Below, piece by piece: positions 27,736 through 37,082 of a DNA stretch of 64,000 bases (position 1 is its first letter; every line of letters starts with the position of its first letter). Origin of the DNA: Chryseosolibacter histidinae (GTDB taxonomy: Bacteria > Bacteroidota > Bacteroidia > Cytophagales > Cyclobacteriaceae); the NCBI RefSeq assembly GCF_018598225.1, contig NZ_JAHESF010000015.1, positions 1-64,000 of the forward strand, written 5' to 3'. Both the position numbers and the translations under genes were made by a program. Under the pieces are notes generated by a model. It had not been told where the DNA came from. It worked only from the letters and a program-made list of their open reading frames with translations, and searched no databases.

Positions 27736-29175
27736 ATGAATGAGACGTTGGAAATAAAACAGGATCACAAATACGTTGAAGTAGCGGAGCGTATCGAAAC
27801 GCTTATTGAAAAGAAAGTACTCAAGGTAGGCGATAAGCTGCTCTCAGTCCGGGCCCTCAGCAAAGAGCAGGGCATCAGCCTGAGCACCGCTTTCCAGGCG
27901 TACTATATGTTGGAGAGCAAGGGATTGATCGAAGCCAGGCCGCAGTCGGGATACTACGTTAAGTTCTCGCACGCCCATACGCTTGATCTTCCTAAAACGT
28001 GCGATCCGCCCGATGATGCCATTCCTGTAAGCGTTGATGATATGATCAACAGCGTTTACGTTGACCTGAACAACGAGAAGCTGCTGAACTTCTCCATGGG
28101 GGCGCCGGCCATTGAGCTGCTGCCTACCGCCAAGCTGAACAAGGCGGTGATGCATGTGCTGCGTCAGTCAAAGACCTGTTGTCTTAACTACGAGCATATT
28201 CAGGGCAACCCGGCGCTGAGAAAACAGATCGCGCGCCAGGCCTTCAACTGGGGAGGCACACCCAGCGAAGACGACATCATTGTGACGGCGGGTGCAGTGG
28301 AAGCCCTCTCACTTTGTGTGAAGGCTATCACCAAACCGGGCGACGCCATTGCCATTGAGAGTCCTACTTACTTTGCCATTTTCCAGGTGCTGGAAAGCCA
28401 CGGATTGAAAGTGGTGGAGATCCCAACAGACCCGTTAACCGGGGTAGACCTCGATTATCTTGAAAAGGCGATCCCGCGGTTCGATATCAAGGCCTGCCTC
28501 TTCGTGAACAACTTTAACAATCCGTTAGGGAGCTGCATGCCTGATGAACATAAGAAGCGGCTGGTAGACATGCTTGCTAAGAAAGACATTCCGCTCATCG
28601 AAGACGATATTTACGGCGAGCTTTACTTCGGCAAGACCAGGCCTAAAACATGCAAGACGTTCGATAAGAAAGGGCTGGTACTTCACTGCGCTTCGTTCTC
28701 AAAATCGCTGGCACCGGGCTATCGCATCGGCTGGACAATTCCCGGAAGGTTCAAGGAGAAAGTGCTTCGCCTCAAGCGCATGCACACTGTATCGACCAAC
28801 ACACTTTCGCAGGCTGCGGTGGCCGACTTCCTGAGCAACGGCAGGTTCGAGCTTCACCTTCGCCACCTGCGCAAGGCCCTGCACACACAATCACTGCGTT
28901 ACGTTCAGGCAGTGTCCGATTACTTCCCGGATGACACCTGCATTACCAGGCCGCAGGGAGGATTCACCTTGTGGATCGAGATGAACAAGAAGATCAATGG
29001 TTATAAGCTTCACAAGCGTGCCCTGAAGCACAACATCGGCATTGCACCCGGTCAGATCTTTTCTTCACAAGGCCGTTTCGAGAACTGCTTCCGCATCAGC
29101 TATGGCCAACCGTGGACCGAGAGAATAGGGCAGGGGTTGCAGATGCTTGGGAAACTTATGAAGGATATGCGGTAG
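27736..29175 (+). CDS. MocR-type regulator: GntR DNA-binding domain fused to class I aminotransferase
   Basis: A 479-residue fusion. The winged helix (about 15-75; VGDKLLSVRALSKEQGISLS...AYYMLESKGLIEARPQSGYYV) is of the GntR type. After a linker comes a complete aminotransferase domain: NFSMGAPAIELLP, NYEHIQGNPALRKQIA, VTAGAVEALSLCV, NNFNNPLGSCMPDEHKKRLV, EDDIYGELYF and the PLP lysine in CASFSKSLAPGYRIGW. Members such as PdxR, GabR and TauR use PLP adducts as effectors; some retain transaminase activity. The regulated gene is probably its own, given the tandem operator upstream. It is convergent with the SirB1-like gene. Confidence 0.92.
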   Translation: MNETLEIKQDHKYVEVAERIETLIEKKVLKVGDKLLSVRALSKEQGISLSTAFQAYYMLESKGLIEARPQSGYYVKFSHAHTLDLPKTCDPPDDAIPVSVDDMINSVYVDLNNEKLLNFSMGAPAIELLPTAKLNKAVMHVLRQSKTCCLNYEHIQGNPALRKQIARQAFNWGGTPSEDDIIVTAGAVEALSLCVKAITKPGDAIAIESPTYFAIFQVLESHGLKVVEIPTDPLTGVDLDYLEKAIPRFDIKACLFVNNFNNPLGSCMPDEHKKRLVDMLAKKDIPLIEDDIYGELYFGKTRPKTCKTFDKKGLVLHCASFSKSLAPGYRIGWTIPGRFKEKVLRLKRMHTVSTNTLSQAAVADFLSNGRFELHLRHLRKALHTQSLRYVQAVSDYFPDDTCITRPQGGFTLWIEMNKKINGYKLHKRALKHNIGIAPGQIFSSQGRFENCFRISYGQPWTERIGQGLQMLGKLMKDMR

Positions 29176-29181
29176 TATAGA

Positions 29182-29321
29182 AGTTGACAATTGACAAAAG
29201 AACAATTGACAACGTTTGGAGAATACCCTGATGGGTGTCTTTCAATTCGAAGGAAAGTCCAGATAGTTACCCTGCTCGTTGTCAACTGCCCGATGGCTAT
29301 CGGGATTGTCAATTGTCAACT
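29182..29321. repeat. Inverted repeat of the TTGACAATTGACAA word with inserted core palindrome
   Basis: AGTTGACAATTGACAA at 29182-29197 is matched by TTGTCAATTGTCAACT at 29306-29321 (16 bp, perfect). The left arm continues as a second word copy (ACAATTGACAACG, to 29213). The matching part on the right (CGTTGTCAACTG) is separated from the outer arm by CCCGATGGCTATCGGG (29289-29304). It fills the gap between two convergent genes. Confidence 0.8.
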
Positions 29322-29325
29322 ATTC

Positions 29326-30222
29326 TTACACGCCCAGGTCTCCTCCATCAGCAATGATCAAAAGCAGCTCTTTCACTTCTTCTGCTTTTGCGTGTTCGCC
29401 CATTTTGTCGAACGACATGATGAGGTTGCGGAATACCCTGCGAATGATCTCGAGGTTGGAGCAAGGCTGGAAGAACGAATCCTGCGGGGCGAGGTGGAGT
29501 TCGTTGATGTAGTTTTCGATGTCCTGCTTGGAGAAGATCAATCCTTTGTTGAAGGCGTTGATATAGAACTGCTGGTGCCGCTCGTCTTTATACGTGAGCA
29601 CAAACAGGTTGGGGAGGTTCACACCGTATACAGGCAGCTTCAGCTTTTGCGCCACAAGCATGTAGATCACACAGAGCGTGATAGGGTTCCCTTTGCGCGA
29701 CTCCAGCACCACGTTGATCATGGAGTTGCCGGGTGAGTGAAAGTTCTTGGTGTTGGCGCCAAACTTCAGCTTGTTGAAGAGCACACTGTTGATGAGCTTC
29801 ACCTGGTCGAAAGGATACAGGTCGGGTTTGAATTCAAGCCATGTGTCATAATAGAGCTGTTCGAGCTCCTGCCTCAGTTTCATCAGCTCGAGATCGGGAT
29901 ACTGATAGGTGGCAATGAGCCACATGCCTGTGAGCAGGTCCTGGTCTTCACTTTCGTACCATTGTCTGAGCCGTTCCTTCAGCAGCTCGTATTGCAACGC
30001 GTGGATCAGATCTTCGATGCGGCGTTGTACCTGCGAATTGAAATTACTCTCCCACTCCTCTTCCAGGAAAGGGATCACGGAAGTGCCTAACGAAAGTATT
30101 TTTTCCTGAACATGCGAGATGATCTGCTCGTCGTCATCATCCAACAGCGAGACCAGCGCTTTAAATTCTTTTGACTCCATTCCCATTCCAATCTTTGTTT
30201 TCCTACGGCTCTTTCGAGCCAT
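29326..30222 (-). CDS. SirB1-family transglutaminase-like protein
   Basis: A 298-residue cytoplasmic protein of the SirB1/transglutaminase-like type. The first 130 residues are helical and partly HEAT-like (LVSLLDDDDEQIISHVQEKI, QVQRRIEDLIHAL). The core follows with YPFDQVKLINSVLFNKLKFG, SMINVVLESRKGNPITLCVIYMLVAQKLKLPVYGVNLPNLFV (candidate cysteine in the TLCVIYM segment), and a C-terminal helical region like a tetratricopeptide pair. The family is widespread but its substrate is unknown. ATGs at residues 13 and 15 are alternative starts. Confidence 0.85.
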   Translation of the reverse strand: MARKSRRKTKIGMGMESKEFKALVSLLDDDDEQIISHVQEKILSLGTSVIPFLEEEWESNFNSQVQRRIEDLIHALQYELLKERLRQWYESEDQDLLTGMWLIATYQYPDLELMKLRQELEQLYYDTWLEFKPDLYPFDQVKLINSVLFNKLKFGANTKNFHSPGNSMINVVLESRKGNPITLCVIYMLVAQKLKLPVYGVNLPNLFVLTYKDERHQQFYINAFNKGLIFSKQDIENYINELHLAPQDSFFQPCSNLEIIRRVFRNLIMSFDKMGEHAKAEEVKELLLIIADGGDLGV

Positions 30223-30273
30223 GAAGGTAGAAATTTTCTATAATTTACAAACGCTCTTTGGCGGGCGTGAAGT

Positions 30274-31902
30274 TCAGGTCTGGATCACACCGACGTTAAA
30301 TTTCTCTACAGGCGCATGATTTGCCGCTTCGATGCTCAGGGAAATTATTTTTCGGGTTTCGGAAGGGTCAATGATACCATCCACCCACAATCGTGAAGCA
30401 GCATAGTAGGGGCTCAGCTGCTCATTGTAACGATCCGTGATCTCCTTCAATAATTTCTCTTCTTCCTCCTTCGTGATCTGCTGTCCCTGTGACTTCAGCG
30501 TATTTACCCTGATCTGCAGTAGGGTTTTGGCGGCAGAGGCACCACTCATCACGGCGATCTGCGCAGTAGGCCATGCATAAATGAACCTGGGGTCGTATGC
30601 TTTTCCACACATGGCATAGTTACCGGCGCCATAGGAGTTGCCCATGATGATGGTGAACTTGGGCACCGTTGAGTTGGCCATGGCATTCACCATTTTTGCG
30701 CCGTCTTTGATGATGCCTCCGTGCTCTGCTTTGCTGCCTACCATAAAACCGCTTACATCCTGCAGAAAGAGCAGGGGGATCTTACGCTGGTTGCAGTTCA
30801 TGATAAAACGGGCTGCCTTGTCTGCCGCATCCGAGTAAATGACACCACCCATCTGCATCTCTCCCTTTTTTGTTTTTACAACCTTACGCTGGTTGGCCAC
30901 AATGCCGATAGCCCAGCCATCGATGCGTGCGGTGCCACAGATGAGCGTTTTTCCATAAAGCGCTTTGTATTCGTCAAACGCAGAATTGTCTACAAGGCGT
31001 TTGATCACCTCCATGGTATCATAAGGTTTGGCGCGGTCTGACGGGAACAGACCATAGATGCCTTCTGACTTCTCTGCCGGTGGTGTTGGCGCAACACGAT
31101 CAAAGCCAGCCTTTTCCTGATGCCCGAATTTTTTGAACAGTGAACGGATGTAATCCAGGCAGGCCTGGTCGTTGGGGAATTTATTATCGGTCACACCGGA
31201 GATCTCGCAGTGGGTAGTAGCACCGCCGAGGGTTTCGTTGTCAATATCTTCTCCGATAGCAGCTTTCACGAGATACGATCCCGCAAGGAAAATAGACCCT
31301 GTTTTGTCTACGATCATCGCTTCGTCAGACATGATGGGCAGGTACGCGCCACCGGCAACACAGCTGCCCATAATGGCCGCCACCTGAATGATACCCATAG
31401 ACGACATCCGGGCGTTGTTCCTGAACTGCCTTCCGAAATGTTCCTTGTCGGGAAAGATCTCATCCTGCATGGGAAGAAAAACGCCCGCACTGTCAACGAG
31501 GTAGATCACCGGCAGGCGGTTCTCCATGGCGATCTCCTGGGCTCTCAGATTTTTTTTGGCGGTGATGGGAAACCACGCACCGGCCTTTACGGTGGCGTCG
31601 TTGGCCACGATCATGCACAGGCGTCCTTCAACGTGGCCGATACCGGTGATCACACCCGCAGAAGGACATCCACCCACATCTTTGTACATTCCTTCCCCGG
31701 CAAACAACCCGATCTCCTGGAATTCAGAATTTTTGTCGATGAGGTAAGCGATGCGCTCGCGTGCCGTGAGTTTTCCTTTCTGATGTTGTTCGTCGATCTT
31801 CTTTTCGCCGCCGCCAAGCTTTGTTTTTTTCTCTTTTGTGCGAAGCTGGTAGACAAGCTGCTTGAGCTGGTCTTCGTTCTTGTTGAATTCCAAATCTGTC
31901 AT
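30274..31902 (-). CDS. Acyl-CoA carboxylase beta (carboxyltransferase) subunit, methylcrotonyl-CoA carboxylase type
   Basis: This 542-residue subunit transfers the carboxyl group from biotin to an acyl-CoA in the cytosol. It has both carboxyltransferase domains: KGKLTARERIAYLIDKNSEF, the MCC-like YLVDSAGVFLPMQDEIFPDKEHFGR (about residues 133-157), MGSCVAGGAYLPIMSDEAMIV, and in the second domain FLQDVSGFMVGSKAEHGGIIKDGAKMV and GNSYGAGNYAMCGKAYDPRF. The 'FPDKEHFGR' segment points to methylcrotonyl- or geranyl-CoA carboxylase over propionyl-CoA carboxylase. No biotin-carrying alpha subunit gene is adjacent. It lies 51 bp upstream of nothing on its own strand except the SirB1-like gene at higher coordinates' opposite side; a common operon is uncertain. 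Confidence 0.87.
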   Translation of the reverse strand: MTDLEFNKNEDQLKQLVYQLRTKEKKTKLGGGEKKIDEQHQKGKLTARERIAYLIDKNSEFQEIGLFAGEGMYKDVGGCPSAGVITGIGHVEGRLCMIVANDATVKAGAWFPITAKKNLRAQEIAMENRLPVIYLVDSAGVFLPMQDEIFPDKEHFGRQFRNNARMSSMGIIQVAAIMGSCVAGGAYLPIMSDEAMIVDKTGSIFLAGSYLVKAAIGEDIDNETLGGATTHCEISGVTDNKFPNDQACLDYIRSLFKKFGHQEKAGFDRVAPTPPAEKSEGIYGLFPSDRAKPYDTMEVIKRLVDNSAFDEYKALYGKTLICGTARIDGWAIGIVANQRKVVKTKKGEMQMGGVIYSDAADKAARFIMNCNQRKIPLLFLQDVSGFMVGSKAEHGGIIKDGAKMVNAMANSTVPKFTIIMGNSYGAGNYAMCGKAYDPRFIYAWPTAQIAVMSGASAAKTLLQIRVNTLKSQGQQITKEEEEKLLKEITDRYNEQLSPYYAASRLWVDGIIDPSETRKIISLSIEAANHAPVEKFNVGVIQT

Positions 31903-31961
31903 AGTTCTCCGATGATCAGGTGTCGGTCTTGTTTAAGCTGTCTGTTGTCCTTCCGGGATCT

Positions 31962-32052
31962 GGCATCAGGAATCCCGATAGTTATCGGGAGGGCATCAGG
32001 CATTAGAGGTTTCCTGCATTTCCAATGCCCTAATGTCTAATTCCCAAATGCC
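31962..32052. repeat. Intergenic GGCATCAGGCATTAG word element with CCCGATAGTTATCGGG core
   Basis: Words GGCATCAGG (31962) and GGGCATCAGGCATTAG (31990-32005) face their loose complement CTAATGTCTAATTCCC..AAATGCC ending at 32052. The first word pair is split by CCCGATAGTTATCGGG (31974-31989), a near-perfect copy of the core palindrome also seen at 24621, 29289 and 36862. It lies between the mlaD-like gene and the carboxylase gene. Confidence 0.65.
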
Positions 32053-32106
32053 TTTGTATAAAACTGCAGGCTTTGTGAGGTAAAATACTATTCCCGATGA
32101 AGAAGA

Positions 32107-33072
32107 TCAGTCTTTCTTCCCGGAATTTTTGTTCTGGTCTTTCAGCTCACGTTCGATCTTCTTGCGACTTTTGCCCAGGGGTGCCATAAAATGGCGTGGG
32201 TTCTCGTTAAAATGATTCGCCAGCGAGTCAAGGTTCTGAAGCAGGCTGTTAAGGTTCACATACAATGAATCTTCCGTCATCAGCTTGCTGGCCGTGTTAT
32301 CGCCTTTGCTCAGCTTGCTCAGGGTCTCATTCAGTTTGCCGATGGTCTGTTGCGCTTTGATCAGCGTGCCATTGAGCTGGATCATCTTCAAGGAATCGGA
32401 TAACGTTCTGAAGTTCTGGAGTGTGGGCTTCAGGTCGGTAAGCGTGTTGTTCAGGTTGGTGCCAACGGTCTGAAAAGTGCCGGAGATCTCACCGACGTTG
32501 CCTTTTACGGAAGAGATGGTGCTGTTCAGCAGCTTGGGCGTGGTGCGCAGGTCTACCAGCATATTTCTCAGCAGCACAGTACTCTGGCCGAGGGTATCTA
32601 GCACACCGTTAATTTTTTTCAATGTGGTCTGCAGGTTGGCGGCAACGGGCTCGGCATTTTCTGCAATGAGGTCGGTGAGTCCTTTGGCCACATCGGTCTG
32701 AATGGTGTCTTTTGCCTTCAATACCTCGTCTGGCGGTCCTACCATCAACGTAATGAATCGGCCCCCCAGCAACTCACCGTTCAGCACGGCAATGGACGAG
32801 CGGCTTACAATGATCTCGGAATCGATGGACAGTTCCACGATGACCCTGTTCTTGTTCTGCTGGATCTCGATATCGCTCACGCGGCCAATGGCGTATCCGT
32901 TCAGAAAGATCTGGTTTGATTCAGCGAGCTTGTCGATGTTCTTATAGATCGCGTAATACTTTTTGTCTGACGAAAAAAAGTCTATTCCTTTCAGGAAATT
33001 GAATCCAAAGTATAGCAATACAATGGACGATACCATGAACAGTCCTACTTTTACTTCCTTCGATAGTTTCAT
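32107..33072 (-). CDS. MlaD/MCE-domain membrane-anchored lipid-transport protein
   Basis: A 321-residue protein with one N-terminal membrane helix (about 8-26, VGLFMVSSIVLLYFGFNFLK) and an MCE domain (about 35-115: YAIYKNIDKLAESNQIFLNGYAIGRVSDIEI, then LNGELLGGRFITLMVG). The remaining 200 residues are predicted as long helices that would form a tunnel or coiled coil, ending in a basic tail. MCE proteins are periplasmic parts of lipid ABC transporters. The partner permease and ATPase genes are not in this window. It is 41 bp downstream of the amidase gene, likely the same operon. Confidence 0.9.
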   Translation of the reverse strand: MKLSKEVKVGLFMVSSIVLLYFGFNFLKGIDFFSSDKKYYAIYKNIDKLAESNQIFLNGYAIGRVSDIEIQQNKNRVIVELSIDSEIIVSRSSIAVLNGELLGGRFITLMVGPPDEVLKAKDTIQTDVAKGLTDLIAENAEPVAANLQTTLKKINGVLDTLGQSTVLLRNMLVDLRTTPKLLNSTISSVKGNVGEISGTFQTVGTNLNNTLTDLKPTLQNFRTLSDSLKMIQLNGTLIKAQQTIGKLNETLSKLSKGDNTASKLMTEDSLYVNLNSLLQNLDSLANHFNENPRHFMAPLGKSRKKIERELKDQNKNSGKKD

Positions 33073-33113
33073 CCTGAGTTAGTTAGATAAGGGCAGTACC
33101 CTGGAATTTGGGC

Positions 33114-33899
33114 TCAATTTATAGATTCTACTTCACTTTTGTATTCTTTGAATGCCCTATATATTCCTGACGCGATCAGCTCCTGGCCTGAATCTGTGCG
33201 TAAGAATTGCTCTTCAGTAGAATTGGATAAAAAACCTGTTTCGATCAGAACGCTGGGCATGGTGGTGCGCCACAGCACAACGAACCCGGCCTGTTTCACG
33301 CCCCTGCTTTTCCGCCCTGCCCGCAGCTTGAACTGGTCTTCGATCTTCGAGGCAAACAGCAGGCTGCTTTCCTGGTAGGCGCTCTGGGTCAGGGAAAAGA
33401 GGATGTAGGATTCGGGGCTGTTGTCAAAACCTTCGTAACGCTCTTTGTAGTTGTCATCCATCAGAATGACCGCATTTTCGCGTTTGGCCAGCTCAAAGTT
33501 GCTGTTGTCCTTATGGAGGCCCATCACATAGGTCTCCGTTCCGAGGGCTTTGCTGCCAGGCAATGAATTGGCGTGGATGCAGATAAAAAGGTCGGCTTTG
33601 CTTTTGTTGGCGATGTCGGCCCGTTCATCGAGGGCCAGGTACCGGTCGTCTTTGCGGGTATAGATCACCTTCACGCCTGGCACATTCTTTTCGATGTGAT
33701 GGCCAAGTTTAAGGGCAATTTTGAGCGCAACATCCTTTTCAAGTGTTTTGTTACCCCTGGTTCCCGGGTCTTTGCCTCCGTGGCCGGCATCAATAACCAC
33801 CACATCGACTTTAAATTCGGGCTTGATCAGGGTACTCGAAGAATTTAGCAAGGTTATTGCTACCAGGACCGCGGTTATTCCAATATTCCTCACAGGCAT
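33114..33899 (-). CDS. N-acetylmuramoyl-L-alanine amidase (Amidase_3 type)
   Basis: Cleaves the amide bond between N-acetylmuramic acid and the stem peptide of peptidoglycan in the periplasm. From the ATG at 33899 it has 261 residues, with a short hydrophobic signal or anchor (MPVRNIGITAVLVAITLL) and the zinc amidase domain: VVIDAGHGGKDPGTRG, FICIHANS and the glutamate in SVLIETGFLSN. No LysM or SPOR domain is present. An upstream in-frame ATG at 34040 would reach deep into the divergent lptD gene and is rejected. The start is only four bases from the first ATG of lptD on the other strand. Confidence 0.92.
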   Translation of the reverse strand: MPVRNIGITAVLVAITLLNSSSTLIKPEFKVDVVVIDAGHGGKDPGTRGNKTLEKDVALKIALKLGHHIEKNVPGVKVIYTRKDDRYLALDERADIANKSKADLFICIHANSLPGSKALGTETYVMGLHKDNSNFELAKRENAVILMDDNYKERYEGFDNSPESYILFSLTQSAYQESSLLFASKIEDQFKLRAGRKSRGVKQAGFVVLWRTTMPSVLIETGFLSNSTEEQFLRTDSGQELIASGIYRAFKEYKSEVESIN

Positions 33900-33903
33900 T
33901 ACA

Positions 33904-36732
33904 ATGTTCAAACTATTTGCAATAACTTTACGCAAAGTTGAGAATTTTTCCCTAAAACCTAAAGATCTGACCATCAATTCGGGGCCTGTGCGGTATTCTG
34001 TCATTTTCATTGCAGCATTTCTTTTTATAGCGGTTCCCACGGTTGCTCAGGTAGAAAGACCCTTAAAAAATCCTGCCCGGCCGTTACCTATAAAAACGGA
34101 TACGGTGGGCGTAAAGTCTGATTCCCTCCGCATTTCTGCGGATTCGCTCGTCAGCCCGTCGGATACGCTCCGGGCCAAGAACGACAGCATTCCACCCCGC
34201 AAAAGTGATATTGAAACAACCATCAACTATACTGCCAGAGATTCCATCCGGGCTACCTTTGATGGAAAACAGATCTGGCTCTTTGGGGAGGCCAAGATCA
34301 AATACGGCGAAATTGAGCTCGAGGCAGAAGAGATCGTGATCGATTACGCCAACAGCACGGTCACGGCGCAGGGAGTGCGCGATTCCCTCGGCAACCGCAT
34401 CGGGTATCCGCTTTTCAAAAACGGCAGCGAGCTGTATGAAACGAAGGGCATCATTTACAACTTCAAGACCAAACGCGCCCGCATCATGGAAGTGGTCACG
34501 CAGCAGGGTGAAGCCATTATGCACAGCGGTGTGGCCTTTAAAAATGATCAGAACGAGATCTTCAGCGTCAGGAACCGGTATACAACCTGTAACCTGGAGC
34601 ATCCGCACTACAGCATCCGCGCCACCAAGACCAAGGCCATTCCCAACGACAAGATCGTTGCGGGACCTTTCTACATGGAGTTCAATGATATTCCCCTGCC
34701 GGCCGGATTCCTGTTCGGCATGTTCCCCGCCCAACGCGAAAGCAAGTCGGGTATCATATTCCCTTCCTATGGCGAAGAGCGGAGGCGGGGCTTCAACCTG
34801 CGCAATGGCGGTTATTTCTTCGATATCAATGAATACGTGAAGCTGGCGGTGATGGGCGACATCTATTCCAAAGGAGGCCATGCCCTGTATGTCATCTCCA
34901 ATTACATGAAGCGGTATGCCTACAACGGAAGCTTCAACTTCACCTATTCCAAGAACAGGATGGGAACCAACATCGAAGACACGGATGTGTCTAACGACTT
35001 CAGGCTCACTTGGAGCCACTCGCCACAATCGAAAGGCACAGGGCGTTTTGCCGCTTCGGTGAACGCAGCAACGTCGACATTTAATAAGAACAACAACATG
35101 ATGTATGGCACCAGCAACGATTTTTCGTCGAGCTCGCTGAACAACATCAGTACGAAACTGAACTCGAACGTTTCTTATAACAAACGGTTTACAGGCACAC
35201 CCTTTTCGGCAGGTGTGAATCTCAGCCACAGCCAGGACCTGCAAACAGGGCTCGTAGATATACCCGCGCCCAACCTGTCGGTGAACATGACCAACATCTA
35301 TCCTTTTCAGCGGAAAGGAAAGACCAGCTCACTGGACAATGTTTCCATCGGCTACGCCATGACGGCCACCAACCGCATCACCAACAACCTGGGCAGGATG
35401 TCGCCCACGGCTACCAAAGACAGTATCGCGCCATTTACTTTCGACAACCTTCCGTTCTTTTTGGAGAATGCGAGAAAAGGGATCCGTCATTCCATGCCGT
35501 TGTCGTATTCATTCAAAATGCTGAAGCACTTCACCATGTCGCCGTCGGTGAACTATGAAGAGAAGTGGTATTTTGAAAGCCTTAACTGGGCGTATGATAA
35601 GGCCTCGAAATCAGCTGTTATTGTTGACACAAGCCGCACCTTCAACAGGATCGCCAACTATTCTTTCAGCACCGGTCTCACCACCCGGATCTATGGAATG
35701 TATTTCTTCAAGAACAAGCTGAGCAAAGTGAAGGCTATACGCCACATCATTAACCCCAGCGTTTCTTTTGGTTATACCCCTGATTTTACGAACGATAGCC
35801 GGTACTTCTTTAAGGAGACTCTAAAATTTAAAGGTACTGAAGTCGATTCTGCTGTTATACTGAAAGAAAGGCACCAGGGTTTTGTGTACGGAGCTTCCAC
35901 GCAGGGAAGAGCGGGAGCCATCGGCTTCACCCTTGGTAACAACCTCGAGATGAAAGTGAAAGGTGCCAAAGATACCGTTGAGCGCAAGGTGATGCTGCTC
36001 AATAACTTTTCCATTGGTGGTAGCTACAACCTGATGGCAGAGGAATTCAAGCTGAGCACCATTTCGATCTCAGCCAATACCAATATCCTGAACAATATGC
36101 TCAACGTGAATCTCTCGGCAACACTCGATCCGTATCAGTACAGGATGGATTCGGTAGGTGTGACGGGTACAGGAGAGAATGAAGTTACAAAGTATACGGA
36201 GGTACGACATAATAGGTATGCCTGGAATACGGGCGGCGGTCTCGGAAGGATCACCAACGCAACGCTGGCCGTGAACACAAACCTCAACCCGAAGATGCGG
36301 AACAAAGAGGCTGCCACACGCGAAAAAGTAGCGCAGTCAAATATTCCTGAGAACGAGAAGCAGCACATCATTCAGAACCCGCATGCCTATATAGATTTTG
36401 ACATTCCATGGAGCTTGAATATCGGCTACAACCTGAACTACGGGCATTCCGTCAATCAGAAGCCGAACATCACACAGACCCTGCAATTCTCCGGAGATAT
36501 TTCCGTCTCGCAGAAGTGGAAGATCACTTACAACTCAGGTTACCATTTTGAGTCGAAGGAATTCACACAAACCAATCTAGGCATTTCACGCGAGCTCCAT
36601 TGCTGGCAGATGAACCTGATGTGGGTGCCTTTCGGAAGATTCCAGTCATACAACTTCACCATCGCAGTGAAAGCTTCTGTGCTTCAGGACCTCAAGCTTG
36701 AACGCAGGAGACCGTTCCTGGATAACCTGTAA
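33904..36732 (+). CDS. lptD: LPS assembly protein LptD (Bacteroidota type)
   Basis: LptD is the outer-membrane barrel that inserts lipopolysaccharide into the outer leaflet. The ATG at 33904 gives 942 residues, but the signal peptide (YSVIFIAAFLFIAVPTVAQ) begins some 30 residues later, so a GTG at 33988 is a realistic alternative start. An N-terminal OstA-like domain follows (about 100-250; IWLFGEAKIKYGEIELEAEEIVIDY, RYTTCNLEHPHYSIRATK, AGPFYMEFNDIPLPAGFLFGMFP). The long C-terminal part is a beta barrel (FNFTYSKNR, GVNLSHSQDLQTGL and many more strands). The divergent pair with an amidase gene is often seen in this phylum. Confidence 0.88.
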   Translation: MFKLFAITLRKVENFSLKPKDLTINSGPVRYSVIFIAAFLFIAVPTVAQVERPLKNPARPLPIKTDTVGVKSDSLRISADSLVSPSDTLRAKNDSIPPRKSDIETTINYTARDSIRATFDGKQIWLFGEAKIKYGEIELEAEEIVIDYANSTVTAQGVRDSLGNRIGYPLFKNGSELYETKGIIYNFKTKRARIMEVVTQQGEAIMHSGVAFKNDQNEIFSVRNRYTTCNLEHPHYSIRATKTKAIPNDKIVAGPFYMEFNDIPLPAGFLFGMFPAQRESKSGIIFPSYGEERRRGFNLRNGGYFFDINEYVKLAVMGDIYSKGGHALYVISNYMKRYAYNGSFNFTYSKNRMGTNIEDTDVSNDFRLTWSHSPQSKGTGRFAASVNAATSTFNKNNNMMYGTSNDFSSSSLNNISTKLNSNVSYNKRFTGTPFSAGVNLSHSQDLQTGLVDIPAPNLSVNMTNIYPFQRKGKTSSLDNVSIGYAMTATNRITNNLGRMSPTATKDSIAPFTFDNLPFFLENARKGIRHSMPLSYSFKMLKHFTMSPSVNYEEKWYFESLNWAYDKASKSAVIVDTSRTFNRIANYSFSTGLTTRIYGMYFFKNKLSKVKAIRHIINPSVSFGYTPDFTNDSRYFFKETLKFKGTEVDSAVILKERHQGFVYGASTQGRAGAIGFTLGNNLEMKVKGAKDTVERKVMLLNNFSIGGSYNLMAEEFKLSTISISANTNILNNMLNVNLSATLDPYQYRMDSVGVTGTGENEVTKYTEVRHNRYAWNTGGGLGRITNATLAVNTNLNPKMRNKEAATREKVAQSNIPENEKQHIIQNPHAYIDFDIPWSLNIGYNLNYGHSVNQKPNITQTLQFSGDISVSQKWKITYNSGYHFESKEFTQTNLGISRELHCWQMNLMWVPFGRFQSYNFTIAVKASVLQDLKLERRRPFLDNL

Positions 36733-36736
36733 AAAC

Positions 36737-36897
36737 AGTAGGCAGTAGGCAAAGGGCAGTTGACAAAGAACGGGCGTTGGCTTACAAGACTGAGCTGCGT
36801 TCAGAGGCCAATAAATGCGAAGCTCACCGGAATTCTTGTAACTCGTCCTTTGTCAACTGCCCCGATCGCCTGCGATCGGATTTGCCTACTGCCTACT
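36737..36897. repeat. Compound inverted repeat (CAGTAGGCAGTAGGC and GGGCAGTTGACAAAG words) with inserted core
   Basis: The left arm at 36737-36768 is continuous: AGTAGGCAGTAGGCAAA followed by GGGCAGTTGACAAAG. On the right both halves return as exact complements, CTTTGTCAACTGCCC (36848-36862) and TTTGCCTACTGCCTACT (36881-36897). They are separated by the hairpin CCGATCGC-CT-GCGATCGG (36862-36879). So one arm carries an insertion of a second palindrome. Confidence 0.85.
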
Positions 36898-37082
36898 ATT
36901 AAATCACCCAAGTCGCGTGATGCTTTTCACTACTATTTTACCGATACATTTACCGAGTTTGGGTGTAACCCTGCGTTGGTGATCTGGCTTCGATGATTCG
37001 GCGTGGCTGAAAAATCCGCCTTTATGCGTGTTTAATTCCAAATATAAGGAGGGTAGCTTTTCATATCGAAAACTTCCCGACC

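Noticed and set aside
34084-35244. 386-codon minus-strand frame opposite lptD
   Set aside because: Antisense shadow; no signal peptide, no family features, no room for its own promoter.
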